Of a stretch of 48,866 nucleotides of DNA, positions 1 through 10,071 are shown piece by piece. Below the pieces are notes generated by a model, which was not told where the DNA came from, ran no database searches, and saw only the letters and a program-made list of their open reading frames with translations. Source of the stretch: an uncultured beta proteobacterium. GTDB lineage: Bacteria > Pseudomonadota > Gammaproteobacteria > Burkholderiales > Burkholderiaceae_C. The stretch lies in the NCBI GenBank assembly GCA_903844215.1, contig CAIMSP010000037.1, positions 1 through 48,866 on the forward strand. Reading direction: 5' to 3'. The position numbers were made by a program, and so were the translations under genes. Position 1 is the first letter of the stretch; the number at the start of each line of letters is the position of its first letter.

Positions 1-153
1 CTCACGAGCTTCCTGCGCGCCGTGCCCGGCGTGAGCGAAGTGTCGATCGGCCACGCCCTGATCGCCGATGCGCTGGAACTGGGTTACAGCGCCACGGTGC
101 AGGACTATCAACGCTGCATCGAACGGGCCGTCACTCCCGCCCGTTCGGGCTGA
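1..153 (+). CDS. pdxJ: Pyridoxine 5'-phosphate synthase, C-terminal end (partial)
   Basis: The open frame enters from the left edge and stops at 151-153, giving the last 50 residues. The stretch [19 protein letters not shown] matches the conserved C-terminal phosphate-binding end of PdxJ, where an S-I-G-H-A motif precedes the last helix. PdxJ condenses 1-deoxyxylulose 5-phosphate with aminoacetone phosphate in vitamin B6 synthesis. Its substrate comes from Dxs, encoded at 24015-25877. Downstream acpS and nagZ follow on the same strand, an order familiar from betaproteobacteria (recO-pdxJ-acpS-nagZ). The last few codons are made of an interspersed repeat, so the extreme C-terminus (AVTPARSG) is probably not ancestral. 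The identification rests on a short piece, but context supports it. Confidence 0.85.
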   Translation, partial: LTSFLRAVPGVSEVSIGHALIADALELGYSATVQDYQRCIERAVTPARSG

Positions 154-166
154 GCTTGTCGAAGCC
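139..166. repeat. Short interspersed Comamonadaceae-type repeat overlapping the pdxJ stop
   Basis: The segment contains the arms GCCCG and CGGGC, followed by TGAGCTTGTCGAAGCC. I recognise this as one orientation of a short repeat found many times between genes in Comamonadaceae and related genomes. Here it supplies the last pdxJ codons and the TGA stop (151-153), and lies just upstream of acpS. No second copy was noticed in the window. Family assignment is from memory. Confidence 0.55.
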
Positions 167-182
167 TTGCGCAGCGTTCAAC

Positions 183-596
183 ATGATCTACGGCATCGGC
201 ACCGACATCTGCGACATCCGGCGCATCCGCGCGTCACTGGAGCGCCACGGCGAGCGCTTTGCCAAAAAGATTCTGAGCCCGACCGAGTTAGCCCAGTGGC
301 GCGCGCGCAGCCAGCGCTGGCCGGAGCGCGGCGTGCGCTACCTGGCGACGCGCTTCAGCGCCAAGGAAGCCTTCAGCAAGGCCATCGGCCTGGGCATGGT
401 CATGCCCATGACTTGGCAGTCCTGCGAAATCAGCAACCAGTCCAGCGGAAAACCCGAAATCGTGCTGCACGGCGCGCTCAAGGCCTGGTGTGCCGCGCGC
501 GGTTTGAGTGCCCAAGTGTCGGTCAGCGACGAAGCCGATTACGCCGCCAGTTTTGTGGTGGTGGAACAAAACCCCATGGAAAGAGTAGAAGCATGA
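183..596 (+). CDS. acpS: Holo-[acyl-carrier-protein] synthase
   Basis: AcpS transfers 4'-phosphopantetheine from CoA to the serine of apo-ACP in the cytoplasm and so activates fatty-acid synthesis. The protein has 137 residues, close to the usual 125-130. It begins [15 protein letters not shown], carrying the G-x-D-x-x-x-x-R motif that binds Mg-CoA. The second motif, [12 protein letters not shown], holds the catalytic glutamate/lysine pair. The ATG at 183 is preferred: an in-frame TTG at 156 would only add repeat-derived residues. The gene follows pdxJ and its stop overlaps the nagZ start by ATGA, so the two are translationally coupled. Confidence 0.95.
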   Translation: MIYGIGTDICDIRRIRASLERHGERFAKKILSPTELAQWRARSQRWPERGVRYLATRFSAKEAFSKAIGLGMVMPMTWQSCEISNQSSGKPEIVLHGALKAWCAARGLSAQVSVSDEADYAASFVVVEQNPMERVEA

Positions 597-1675
597 ACCT
601 CCAAGCCCCCGTCATCATCGACATCGCCGGCACCGCCCTGACCAAGACCGATCGCCGGCGACTCAAGCACCCGCTGACCGGCGGCATCATCCTGTTTGCG
701 CGCAACTGGCAGGACCGCGCGCAACTGGCGGCGTTGTGCCGCGACATCAAGAAACAGCGCAAGGATCTGCTGATCTGCGTGGACCACGAAGGCGGCCGCG
801 TGCAGCGTTTCCAGACCGACGGCTTCACCCATTTGCCGCCCATGAGGGCCCTGGGTGAGCTCTGGTTCAACGACGGCAAGGGGGGCCAGGGGTCTGGTGC
901 CATGCGCGCCAGCAACGCCGCCACAGCCTGCGGTTACATCCTGGGTGCGGAGCTGCGCGCCTGCGGCGTGGACCTGAGTTTCACCCCGGTGCTCGACCTG
1001 GACTACGGCGCCTCCGGCGTCATTGGCGACCGCTCCTTCGGGCGCGATGCGCGGGTGGTCAGCGTGCTGGCCAAGAGCCTGATGCACGGTCTGCTGCTCA
1101 GCGGCATGGCCAACTGCGGCAAGCATTTCCCAGGCCACGGCTTCGTCAAGGCCGATTCGCACACCGAGATCCCGGTGGACCCGCGCAGCCTCAAGGCCAT
1201 CCTGGCCGACGATGCCGCACCCTATCCCTGGCTCAGCAGCGCCTTGGCCAGCGTCATGCCCGCGCATGTGATCTACCCCAAGGTGGATGCACGTCCGGCC
1301 GGTTTTTCCAGCAAGTGGCTCAACGACATCCTGCGCAGCCAGTTGGGCTTTGACGGAGCCATCTTCAGCGACGACCTGAGCATGGCCGGCGCGCGCGTGC
1401 TCGACGGCAAGGTCGTGAGCTATACCGAGGGCGCGGTGGCGGCGCTGGGTGCCGGCTGCGACCTGGTGCTGCTGTGCAATCAAAGTCTGGACGCCGGTCT
1501 GGCCGTGGACGAGTTGTTGGCGGGCCTGGCCGAGGCCCAGGTCAAGGGCCTGTGGCAGCCGCTGGAGGCGCGCGAAGTGCGCCGTCTGGCGCTGCTGCCG
1601 CGCAGCCCGGCGCTGGACTGGGATGCACTGATGGTGCAGGGCGCCTACATGCAGGCGCTGAGTCTGATTCCCTGA
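593..1675 (+). CDS. nagZ: Beta-N-acetylhexosaminidase (peptidoglycan recycling)
   Basis: NagZ is a GH3 enzyme that removes N-acetylglucosamine from GlcNAc-1,6-anhydro-muropeptides in the cytoplasm during cell-wall recycling. The 360-residue length is normal. Hallmarks are [11 protein letters not shown] at 63-73, GDRSFG at 145-150, the KHFPGHG loop at 177-183 carrying the general acid/base histidine region, and SDDLSM at 259-264 with the nucleophilic aspartate. The ATG at 593 overlaps the acpS stop; the frame stays open further upstream but that part is only the shadow of acpS. There is no signal peptide, as expected. Confidence 0.96.
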   Translation: MNLQAPVIIDIAGTALTKTDRRRLKHPLTGGIILFARNWQDRAQLAALCRDIKKQRKDLLICVDHEGGRVQRFQTDGFTHLPPMRALGELWFNDGKGGQGSGAMRASNAATACGYILGAELRACGVDLSFTPVLDLDYGASGVIGDRSFGRDARVVSVLAKSLMHGLLLSGMANCGKHFPGHGFVKADSHTEIPVDPRSLKAILADDAAPYPWLSSALASVMPAHVIYPKVDARPAGFSSKWLNDILRSQLGFDGAIFSDDLSMAGARVLDGKVVSYTEGAVAALGAGCDLVLLCNQSLDAGLAVDELLAGLAEAQVKGLWQPLEAREVRRLALLPRSPALDWDALMVQGAYMQALSLIP

Positions 1676-1676
1676 A

Positions 1677-1698
1677 GCGCCGCAGCCAGGCGCGGCGC
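1677..1698. terminator. GC-rich hairpin between convergent nagZ and fghA
   Basis: Seven-base arms GCGCCGC (1677-1683) and GCGGCGC (1692-1698) enclose an 8-base loop in the 47-base gap between two converging genes. No clear T-run follows on either strand. A role in ending transcripts is inferred from position only. Confidence 0.35.
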
Positions 1699-1722
1699 GC
1701 TTCCAGCGTCCAGCCTGAAACT

Positions 1723-2574
1723 TTAGCTCAAGGCCCGGGCGTGGTGCGCCAGGTGATCGGCGACGAAGGAGGCCACGAAGTAGTAGCCGTGGTCGTAGCC
1801 CTCGTGGCGCCGCAGGGTGAGCGGCTGCCCGGCCTGGGCGCAAGCCGCTTCGAACAGCTCCGGGTGCAACTGCTCGGCCAGGAATTTATCCGCCAGACCC
1901 TGGTCGATCAGGATGCCGCCGGGGAAGGGGGCGCTGCTGCGCTGGCACATCAGCGCGCTGGCGTCGTGCTGCGCCCAGACGCTGGGATCCGCACCCAGGT
2001 AGCCACGCAAGGCCTTGTGTCCCCAGGGGCACTGGGTGGGCGCGCAGATCGGCGCCAGGGCCGACACCGACTGGAACAGTCCCGGATGGCGCAGCGCCAG
2101 CGTCAGCGCGCCGTGTCCGCCCATGGAGTGGCCGAAGATGCCGATGCGCTGACCATCCAGTGGCAGCGCCTGCGCCAGCAGCGGCAGCAGCTCGGCCGTG
2201 ATGTAACTCTCCATGCGGTAGTGCTTGGACCAAGGGGCGACGGTCGCGTCCAGATAGAAACCGGCGCCCACGCCAAAGTCCCAGCTCTCGGTCTCGCCGA
2301 CCACACCGGCGCCGCGCGGACTCGTGTCGGGTGTGATCAGCGCCAGACCTAATTGGGCCGCGACGCGCTGCGCCCCCGCCTTCATCATGAACGTTTCCTC
2401 GGTGCAGGTCAGTCCCGCCAGATAGACCACGGACGCGACCTTGGCGTGCAGCGCCTGCGGCGGCAGATACACCGAAAACCGCATCGGCAAACCAATCTCG
2501 TTCGAGGCGTGCTGGTAGAAACGCTGCACGCCGCCAAAGCAGGCGTGCTCGCTCAACAACTCCGGCGCAGCCAT
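1723..2574 (-). CDS. fghA: S-formylglutathione hydrolase
   Basis: This esterase hydrolyses S-formylglutathione to formate and glutathione, the last step of glutathione-dependent formaldehyde detoxification in the cytoplasm. The 283-residue protein has the esterase-D fold. GHSMGGHGA places nucleophile Ser150, ILIDQG gives Asp224, and the H-E-G-Y-D-H-G motif places His262. CTEE at 57-60 and TSPRG at 84-88 are also family-typical. The usual partner adhC/frmA is not adjacent. The start codon overlaps the stop of the upstream lipoprotein hydrolase as TGATG, so the two are probably co-translated. Confidence 0.94.
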   Translation of the reverse strand: MAAPELLSEHACFGGVQRFYQHASNEIGLPMRFSVYLPPQALHAKVASVVYLAGLTCTEETFMMKAGAQRVAAQLGLALITPDTSPRGAGVVGETESWDFGVGAGFYLDATVAPWSKHYRMESYITAELLPLLAQALPLDGQRIGIFGHSMGGHGALTLALRHPGLFQSVSALAPICAPTQCPWGHKALRGYLGADPSVWAQHDASALMCQRSSAPFPGGILIDQGLADKFLAEQLHPELFEAACAQAGQPLTLRRHEGYDHGYYFVASFVADHLAHHARALS

Positions 2575-3956
2575 CAGTACGTCAGCTCCAACACCACCAG
2601 GTGCTGTTCTGCGGCGTTCCAGGTGCGACCGGTGAGGCGTTCGCCGTTGAACTCCGCCTGCACGGCGCGGTCCACTGCCTGGGTCAATTTGAGGGTCGAA
2701 CTGGCAACGCCGGCGCCGCTTGGCGGCACGCCCGGCGGCGGCGTCTGGCCGTCAAAACTCATCTTGTCGCGCTCGGCGTCGAAATAGCCGCGCGGACGGC
2801 TCAAGACCACGATCGATTTCAGCTCCCGGTCGGCGTCGGCAATCCGGTCCGGGTGCATATTCAGCACCGCGCTGGAGCGCGCAAAGGGGCTGCGATAGAT
2901 GTGCGTGATGGCATAGCCCGGCGCGCTGATTTCGAACTCATAGGCGGCGCCGGCCCGGGCCGCGAACGGGCCCCAGGCGCCATCGATTCCGACCTGCTTC
3001 GCGTAGGCTGCGGCGCCCACGCGCGAGCCGCTGGCCGGATCGGTTTCGTAGATCGTTAATTGGGCGCCAGGCAGTGGCAGGTTGTTGACGAAGTTGCCCG
3101 ATTTGGGGTCTTGCGAATCGACGCCCAGCCCGGTGATGTGGCCGCTCAAGGCGATCTGCGATTCGGGCGCAATGCCGACGTTGGCGGGGCGCTTGCCGAC
3201 GATGAATTCGTAGGCGGCGGCGAACGCGGCGGGCGAGAACGAGGTCTCGCGATGGTCCATCAGCGGGAGCACGACATTGCGCGCACCCTTGAGTTCCGGG
3301 CCGGCAAAAGTGACGTTGGTCGCCGTTCCCTTGGCGCCGATCCAGACTCCGTCGGGCTGGGCAAACTTGTCGTTGCGCTCGCTGCGAATGGTCAGCCATT
3401 TCACAGGACCCGTGACTTCATCGCCGTGTTCGTTCTTGGGCGCGTTCAGGCCGCTGAGAAAGGGGCCGGTGCCGGAGAATTCATTGGCTTCGCGAAAGCC
3501 CTTGATCGCCCAGACGCCGTGATTCGGTGCGCCGCCCAGGATGGCGTGGGACACGCTGGCGGCGCCGCCGCCATTCTGGATGTAGTTGCGAATGGCGTAG
3601 CCGCCGCGCGAATTGGAGAACAGCACGACCTGGTTGGCACCGGTTTGCTGGCGCACTTTCTCGACCTCGGCCTTGAGGTAGGCCATGGCCTGTGCCGTCG
3701 AGGTTCTTCCGGCCTGCTCCTTGCTGTCGTCATCGCGCGCCAGCGGATAGGGCAACTCGATGGCGTGCAGGCGCTCGCGCGGCCAGCCATTGGATTCAAA
3801 GCGCCAGAGCGTCGTCTGCCACAGGGCGGCCGTGTCGCCGTTGCCATGCACGAAGAGGATGGGTGGCGCCTGCTCCAGCGTGGGCTGGGTGGCGCAGCCG
3901 GTGAGCAAGGCCAGACTGGCGGCGACCCCGAGAAAAAAATAACGACGTGAGGGCAT
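2574..3956 (-). CDS. Exported alpha/beta-hydrolase (lipase-like) lipoprotein with twin-arginine signal
   Basis: This is a 460-residue predicted lipoprotein. The N-terminus MPSRRYFFLG carries a twin-arginine motif followed by a hydrophobic stretch and the lipobox LLTG-Cys21, suggesting Tat export and lipid anchoring. An HGNGD motif at 37-41 fits the oxyanion loop of lipases. FSNSRGG at 113-119 is a nucleophile elbow in which Asn replaces the usual first glycine of GxSxG; Ser116 is the likely nucleophile. The C-terminal half (about 280-460) looks like an added beta-rich region. The start was set at 3956 because AGGAG sits six bases upstream; an ATG at 3962 abuts it too closely. The stop overlaps the fghA start. 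Substrate unknown. Confidence 0.75.
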   Translation of the reverse strand: MPSRRYFFLGVAASLALLTGCATQPTLEQAPPILFVHGNGDTAALWQTTLWRFESNGWPRERLHAIELPYPLARDDDSKEQAGRTSTAQAMAYLKAEVEKVRQQTGANQVVLFSNSRGGYAIRNYIQNGGGAASVSHAILGGAPNHGVWAIKGFREANEFSGTGPFLSGLNAPKNEHGDEVTGPVKWLTIRSERNDKFAQPDGVWIGAKGTATNVTFAGPELKGARNVVLPLMDHRETSFSPAAFAAAYEFIVGKRPANVGIAPESQIALSGHITGLGVDSQDPKSGNFVNNLPLPGAQLTIYETDPASGSRVGAAAYAKQVGIDGAWGPFAARAGAAYEFEISAPGYAITHIYRSPFARSSAVLNMHPDRIADADRELKSIVVLSRPRGYFDAERDKMSFDGQTPPPGVPPSGAGVASSTLKLTQAVDRAVQAEFNGERLTGRTWNAAEQHLVVLELTY

Positions 3957-4028
3957 GGACATCTCCTGATCGGTTGGCGCTTGAGCCAGGTGCGGCCGCT
4001 GCGTGCGCCATGCTAGCCGATACACATG

Positions 4029-5393
4029 TCAGGCGGGCCAGCTCGAGCCGTGCTCGGGCACGATTGCGCGCCACCCGAGCTCATGCTGGATGCGCTTGCG
4101 CAATTCGTCCGCCGGCCCCGGGTCGCCGTGTACCACATAGACCTGGTCCGGCGCCTTGGGCATGGAGCCCAGCCATTGCACCAACTGCCGGGCGTCGGCG
4201 TGGGCCGAGGCCGATTCGAGCTGCACCACCTCGGCATTCACTGCCACGTCCTGGCCATGGATGCGCACGCTCTTGTTGCCGCTGGCGAGCGTCGCGCCAC
4301 GGGTGCCGGGGGGCTGGTAACCGGTGAGGACCACCATGTTGCGATGGTCGGGCAGGTATTGCTTCAGGTGGTGCAACACGCGCCCGCCAGTGGCCATGCC
4401 GCTGGCCGCCAGAATCACCATCGGACCGTGGCGGCTGGCCAGGGCGCGCGACTCATCGGGCGTGCGCAGCATGGTGGCGTGCTGTGTCATGGCGTGCACA
4501 TCGTGCGCGTTCAAGCGATGCTCGCCCATGTGGCGGGCGAACATTTCGGTGGTGTGGATGGCCATCGGGCTGTCCAGGAAAACCGGCAAACCTTTGGGCA
4601 CCACGCCGCTGGCCTTGAGCAGGCCGATGGCGTGCAGGATGGCTTGCGCGCGCCCCACGGCAAACACCGGCAGCACGGCGACGCCGCCGCGGGCTGCGGC
4701 GCGTTGCAGCGCCGGGCCGAGCTCGGCCAGCAGGTCCTCGCGCGGGTGCTCGCGGTCGCCATAGGTCGATTCGATCAGCACGGTGTCGGCCGCCGGCGCC
4801 GGCTGCGGCGGGTTCATGATCAGGTCGTCGGGTCGGCCGACATCGCCCGAGAACAGGATGCGCCGGCCGGCAAGCTCCAGCAACACGCTGCTGGCGCCCA
4901 GAATGTGGCCGGCCGAGCTGAGCGTGACGCGCCAGCCGGGCAGCGGCTCGAACGCCTTGTTCCAGTCCCGCACCTTGATGTGTGGCAGGCAGTGCAGCGC
5001 GTCCTGGCGCGTGTACAGGGGCAGGGCGGGTTCGTGCTTGGACAGCTTGTGGCGATTCAGGAAGGCCGCGTCTTCTTCCTGGATGTGACCGCTGTCGGGC
5101 AGCAGGATGGCGCACAGATCGCGCGTGCCGCTGGTTGCATAGACCTTGCCGGCATAGCCATCACGCACCAGCAGCGGCAAGTAGCCGCTGTGGTCCAGAT
5201 GGGCATGGGTCAGGAGCACGGCACCGATCTGGTCCAGTGCCACCGGCAGCGGCTGCCAGTTGCGCAGGCGCAGTTGCTTGTAGCCTTGAAACAGCCCGCA
5301 ATCGAGCAGCAGGCTTTGGCCCTCGTGCTGCACCAGGTATTTGGATCCGGTGACGGTGCCCGTGCCACCCAGGAAAGTGATGCTGACGCTCAT
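4029..5393 (-). CDS. Beta-CASP metallo-beta-lactamase-fold hydrolase (RNA-processing exonuclease type)
   Basis: The 454-residue protein has the MBL fold plus a beta-CASP domain, as in bacterial homologues of CPSF73/Ysh1. The zinc motif HAHLDH is at 63-68, preceded by FLGGTGTVTGSKYL at the N-terminus. Further ligands and beta-CASP motifs follow: SSAGHILGA, SGDVG, ESTYGDR, and a late segment containing SASAHAD. These proteins act on RNA or, in some cases, unknown phosphodiesters; the in vivo target of stand-alone proteobacterial members is not well established. A strong AAGGAGG lies eight bases before the ATG. It is a single gene between the dnaJ terminator and the lipoprotein hydrolase. Confidence 0.88.
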   Translation of the reverse strand: MSVSITFLGGTGTVTGSKYLVQHEGQSLLLDCGLFQGYKQLRLRNWQPLPVALDQIGAVLLTHAHLDHSGYLPLLVRDGYAGKVYATSGTRDLCAILLPDSGHIQEEDAAFLNRHKLSKHEPALPLYTRQDALHCLPHIKVRDWNKAFEPLPGWRVTLSSAGHILGASSVLLELAGRRILFSGDVGRPDDLIMNPPQPAPAADTVLIESTYGDREHPREDLLAELGPALQRAAARGGVAVLPVFAVGRAQAILHAIGLLKASGVVPKGLPVFLDSPMAIHTTEMFARHMGEHRLNAHDVHAMTQHATMLRTPDESRALASRHGPMVILAASGMATGGRVLHHLKQYLPDHRNMVVLTGYQPPGTRGATLASGNKSVRIHGQDVAVNAEVVQLESASAHADARQLVQWLGSMPKAPDQVYVVHGDPGPADELRKRIQHELGWRAIVPEHGSSWPA

Positions 5394-5474
5394 GGAGACG
5401 CCTCCTTGCCTGCCATGGTATTCCCTTTGGCGGCGCTTGGAGCGGGTCGGACTGTCGCTGGATTGACGCGCAGC

Positions 5475-5509
5475 AAAAAGCCGCGAAGTCCTGGCAGACG
5501 ACGCGGCTT
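5475..5509 (-). terminator. Intrinsic terminator after dnaJ
   Basis: Read on the minus strand, AAGCCGCG (5509-5502) and CGCGGCTT (5485-5478) form an eight-base stem followed by a run of T (5479-5475). It lies 20-54 bases after the dnaJ stop and closes the grpE-dnaK-dnaJ operon. Confidence 0.8.
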
Positions 5510-5528
5510 GTTGTGGGGACGCCGACGC

Positions 5529-6662
5529 TCAGCTAAAGAACTTCTTCAAACGGTCGGTCCAGCTGTCGCCGCTGGGCGAGTGCTTGCCGCCACCCTTCTT
5601 GAACGACTCGTCGAGCTCACGCAGCAGCTTGCGCTGGTGCTCGGTGAGCTTGACCGGTGTCTCCACGTTGATGTGGCAATACAGGTCGCCGGGGTAGCTG
5701 GCGCGCACGCCCTTGACGCCCTTGCCGCGCAGGCGGAACTGCTTGCCGGTCTGCGTGCCTTCAGGGATGTCGATCGACACCTTGCCGGCCAGCGTGGGCA
5801 CGTCGATTTCGCCGCCGAGCGCCGCCGTGATGAAACTGACTGGCACCGAGCAATGGATGTCGTCGCCGTCGCGTTCGAAGATGTCATGCTTTTGCATGCG
5901 GATCTCGATGTACAGGTCGCCGGCCGGTCCGCCGTTGGTGCCGGGCTCGCCATTGCCGGTGCTGCGAATGCGCATGCCGTCGTCGATGCCGGCGGGGATT
6001 TTGACTTCCAGTGTCTTTTGCTTTTTCAGCTTGCCCTGACCCTGGCACGCAGTGCAGGGCTCGGGAATGATCTTGCCGCTGCCGCGGCACTGCGGACAGG
6101 TCTGCTGCACGCTGAAGAAGCCCTGGCGCATCTGCACCGTGCCCGCTCCGGCGCAGGAGGTGCAGGTCTTGGCCTGGGTGCCGACCTTGGCGCCGCTGCC
6201 GTGGCAGGTGCCGCAGGACTCCCAGGTGGGGATGCGGATCTGTGCGTCCTTGCCGCGCGCCGCCTCTTCCAGCGTGATCTCCATGGCGTAGCTCAGATCG
6301 CTGCCGCGATACACCTGGCGCCCGCCGCCCGCGCGCCCGCGCTGCTGGCCGAACATGTCGCCGAAGATGTCGCCGAAGGCCTCGGCGAAACCGCCAAAGC
6401 CTTCTGCACCGGGCCCGCCGCGCATGTTCGGATCGACGCCGGCAAAACCGTGCTGGTCGTAGGCGGCACGCTTTTGTGCGTCCGACAGCATCTCGTAGGC
6501 CTCTTTGGCCTCCTTGAATTTGGCTTCGGCGTTGCTGGTCGTGTCACCCTGATTGCGGTCAGGGTGATGCTTCATCGCCAGCTTGCGATAGGCTTTCTTG
6601 ATCTCTTCCTCGGATGCATTTTTCGGCACGCCCAGGGTTTCGTAGTAGTCTTTTTTTGCCAT
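5529..6662 (-). CDS. dnaJ: Chaperone DnaJ (Hsp40)
   Basis: DnaJ delivers unfolded clients to DnaK and stimulates its ATPase. The 377-residue protein has all classical parts: J-domain with HHPDR at about 32-36, a Gly/Phe-rich linker (about 75-120), four zinc-finger repeats CxxCxGxG ([32 protein letters not shown]) and the C-terminal substrate domain. It is the last gene of grpE-dnaK-dnaJ, separated from dnaK by 146 bases with two inverted repeats, and followed by a terminator. Confidence 0.98.
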   Translation of the reverse strand: MAKKDYYETLGVPKNASEEEIKKAYRKLAMKHHPDRNQGDTTSNAEAKFKEAKEAYEMLSDAQKRAAYDQHGFAGVDPNMRGGPGAEGFGGFAEAFGDIFGDMFGQQRGRAGGGRQVYRGSDLSYAMEITLEEAARGKDAQIRIPTWESCGTCHGSGAKVGTQAKTCTSCAGAGTVQMRQGFFSVQQTCPQCRGSGKIIPEPCTACQGQGKLKKQKTLEVKIPAGIDDGMRIRSTGNGEPGTNGGPAGDLYIEIRMQKHDIFERDGDDIHCSVPVSFITAALGGEIDVPTLAGKVSIDIPEGTQTGKQFRLRGKGVKGVRASYPGDLYCHINVETPVKLTEHQRKLLRELDESFKKGGGKHSPSGDSWTDRLKKFFS

Positions 6663-6688
6663 CGTCGTCTTCGATTAACGTCAAAGGA

Positions 6689-6736
6689 CTAACTTTCATG
6701 ACTCGGAGCGCTCAGCGGGCGAAGCATGAAAGTTAG
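6689..6736. repeat. 12-bp perfect inverted repeat between dnaK and dnaJ
   Basis: The arms CTAACTTTCATG (6689-6700) and CATGAAAGTTAG (6725-6736) are perfectly complementary and separated by 24 bases. The repeat lies 27 bases before the dnaJ start on the minus strand, so it would form a stem in the leader of dnaJ. It does not match CIRCE (TTAGCACTC-N9-GAGTGCTAA). Function unknown; an RNA thermosensor, a processing site or a protein-binding site are possible. Confidence 0.6.
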
Positions 6737-6744
6737 AACACAAA

Positions 6745-6783
6745 CGCCGCGTGGCTGATCTTTGGGATCATGCCGACGCGGCG
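6745..6783 (-). terminator. Long hairpin after dnaK, possible attenuator of dnaJ
   Basis: On the minus strand CGCCGCGT (6783-6776) pairs with ACGCGGCG (6752-6745), and the interior adds GGC/GCC and TGATC/GATCA pairs. The stem is followed by TTTGTGTTCT. It lies 26 bases after the dnaK stop. The stem is strong but the T-tract is imperfect, so partial termination that lowers dnaJ relative to dnaK is an inference. Confidence 0.6.
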
Positions 6784-6808
6784 CATCAAGGCGCAAACAG
6801 GCGCCGCT

Positions 6809-8767
<1,959 letters not shown>

Positions 8768-8818
8768 GATGTTCTCCTGCAAACTAAATAATTGAGATGC
8801 TGACTACGTGCGGATCAG

Positions 8819-8840
8819 CGCGGCCGTTTCAAGGGCCGCG
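8819..8840. repeat. GC-rich hairpin in the grpE-dnaK gap
   Basis: The perfect arms CGCGGCC (8819-8825) and GGCCGCG (8834-8840) enclose an eight-base loop. It lies 14 bases after the grpE stop and 52 before dnaK. On the minus strand the loop reads CTTGAAAC, resembling a sigma-32 -35 element, but no matching -10 follows. It may act as an mRNA processing or attenuation stem; this is inferred. Confidence 0.5.
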
Positions 8841-8853
8841 TTAACCCTCGCCC

Positions 8854-9414
8854 CTATTTGGGCGCTGTGACCGTGACCAGAGCCGGGCGCAGCACGCGCT
8901 CGGCAATGGAGTAGCCCTTTTGCAGGACTGAAACCACTGTGTTGGCGTCCTGCTCGGCCGGGACGACGCTGATGGCCTGGTGCTGGTGCGGATCAAACTT
9001 GGTGCCGGCCGCCGGGTTGATGGCGATCACCTTGTTGCGCTCCAGAGCGGCGACGAGCTGGCGCAGCGTGGCCTGGGCCCCTTCGCGGATCTGCTCGACA
9101 CTGGCATCGGCAATCGCCAGTCCGGCCTCCAAGCTGTCGGCCACTGGCAGCAGGCTCTCGGCGAAATTTTCCACGCCAAACTTGCGCGCCTTGGAAACTT
9201 CCTCCTCGGCACGGCGACGGGCATTCTCTGCGTCCGCCTTGGCGCGCAAATACTGGTCGGCCAGATCGGCGCTCTTGGCTTTGAGGCTGGCCAGCTCGGC
9301 CTGGACCTGGGTCAGCGCGTCGGCGTCGTTCGCGGCCATCGCGGCCTCCTGCTCTTCAGGGCTGACATCGTCGCCCAGGGCGGCGCTTTCGGGGGAGTTT
9401 TTATTCTCGGACAT
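8854..9414 (-). CDS. grpE: Nucleotide exchange factor GrpE
   Basis: GrpE releases ADP from DnaK. The 186-residue protein has an acidic disordered start, then a long helix (about 35-100) containing [16 protein letters not shown], the signature of the GrpE dimer helix, and a C-terminal beta domain with the [21 protein letters not shown] region and [19 protein letters not shown]. It opens the grpE-dnaK-dnaJ operon. A sigma-32-type promoter lies 34-63 bases before its ATG. Confidence 0.97.
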   Translation of the reverse strand: MSENKNSPESAALGDDVSPEEQEAAMAANDADALTQVQAELASLKAKSADLADQYLRAKADAENARRRAEEEVSKARKFGVENFAESLLPVADSLEAGLAIADASVEQIREGAQATLRQLVAALERNKVIAINPAAGTKFDPHQHQAISVVPAEQDANTVVSVLQKGYSIAERVLRPALVTVTAPK

Positions 9415-9447
9415 ACGTGGGTGAAAGATAAAGGAAATGGATGCGCC

Positions 9448-9477
9448 ACATCTGGGGTCCAGTCAGTGCATTTCAAG
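9448..9477 (-). promoter_or_regulatory. Sigma-32 heat-shock promoter of grpE-dnaK-dnaJ
   Basis: On the minus strand CTTGAAA (9477-9471) matches the sigma-32 -35 consensus. After a 13-base spacer, CCCCAGATGT (9457-9448) matches the -10 consensus CCCCATnT closely. Transcription would begin about 25 bases before the grpE ATG. No CIRCE operator is visible, so RpoH control is the best reading. Confidence 0.8.
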
Positions 9478-9578
9478 GGTTTTCCGGATCTGGGCGCCAA
9501 TTCGCCGAGCCTGCGGCTCGCCTTGCCGGTGCTGCGCAACGCGCCGCGCCGACATCGCCGTCAGACCCCCAGCAAGCT

Positions 9579-9932
9579 CTAGCCCTTGACGGCCAGCAGT
9601 TCCACGTCGAACTTGAGCGTGGCGTTGGGCGGAATCACGCCACCGGCACCGCGCGCACCATAGCCCAGCGCGGCTGGGATGATAAGTGTGCGCGCACCAC
9701 CGATCTGCATGCCCGCGACGCCCTCGTCCCAACCCTTGATCACCATGCCGGCACCAAGCGAGAACTCGAAGGCGGCATTGCGGTCCTTGCTGGAGTCGAA
9801 CTTGGCGCCCTGCACGCCGTCCTGATAAAGCCAGCCCGTGTAGTGCACGCTCACATACTGGCCCTTTTGCGCCGTGGCGCCCTCGCCCACGATGGTGTCT
9901 TCGTATTGCAGTCCGGATGCGGTGGTAATCAT
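9579..9932 (-). CDS. FKBP-type peptidyl-prolyl cis-trans isomerase
   Basis: This 117-residue protein is a single FKBP domain without signal peptide, so it is probably cytoplasmic. Family motifs are VSVHYTGWL, FDSSKDRN, FEFSLGAGMVIKGWDEG and the closing PNATLKFDVELL. It catalyses proline isomerisation during folding. It lies upstream of grpE on the same strand, with the grpE promoter between them, and is divergent from def. The intervening 9415-9578 holds only the heat-shock promoter. Confidence 0.93.
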   Translation of the reverse strand: MITTASGLQYEDTIVGEGATAQKGQYVSVHYTGWLYQDGVQGAKFDSSKDRNAAFEFSLGAGMVIKGWDEGVAGMQIGGARTLIIPAALGYGARGAGGVIPPNATLKFDVELLAVKG

Positions 9933-10071
9933 GTGAATTTCTTTGCTCTGTAAATAGTAGCGAGACAGACGCGCCCGCAGCTTGCGGTGTGCGTGGACAA
10001 CCTGAAATTATGCCAGCAGACCGCGGGCGGGCGCAGTTGGGCACAATCGGGCTCCACAGGAGGGAATCCAC

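Noticed and set aside
156..182. Earlier TTG start for acpS
   Set aside because: The added nine residues come from the interspersed repeat and do not match AcpS; ATG 183 begins exactly at the conserved motif.
4026..6692. Very long plus-strand open frame antisense to the beta-CASP and dnaJ genes
   Set aside because: It runs straight through two confidently identified minus-strand genes and has no recognisable domain; an artefact of high GC.
8819..8840. Second sigma-32 promoter before dnaK
   Set aside because: CTTGAAA is present in the loop but no CCCCAT-like -10 follows at the required spacing; it reads better as a hairpin.
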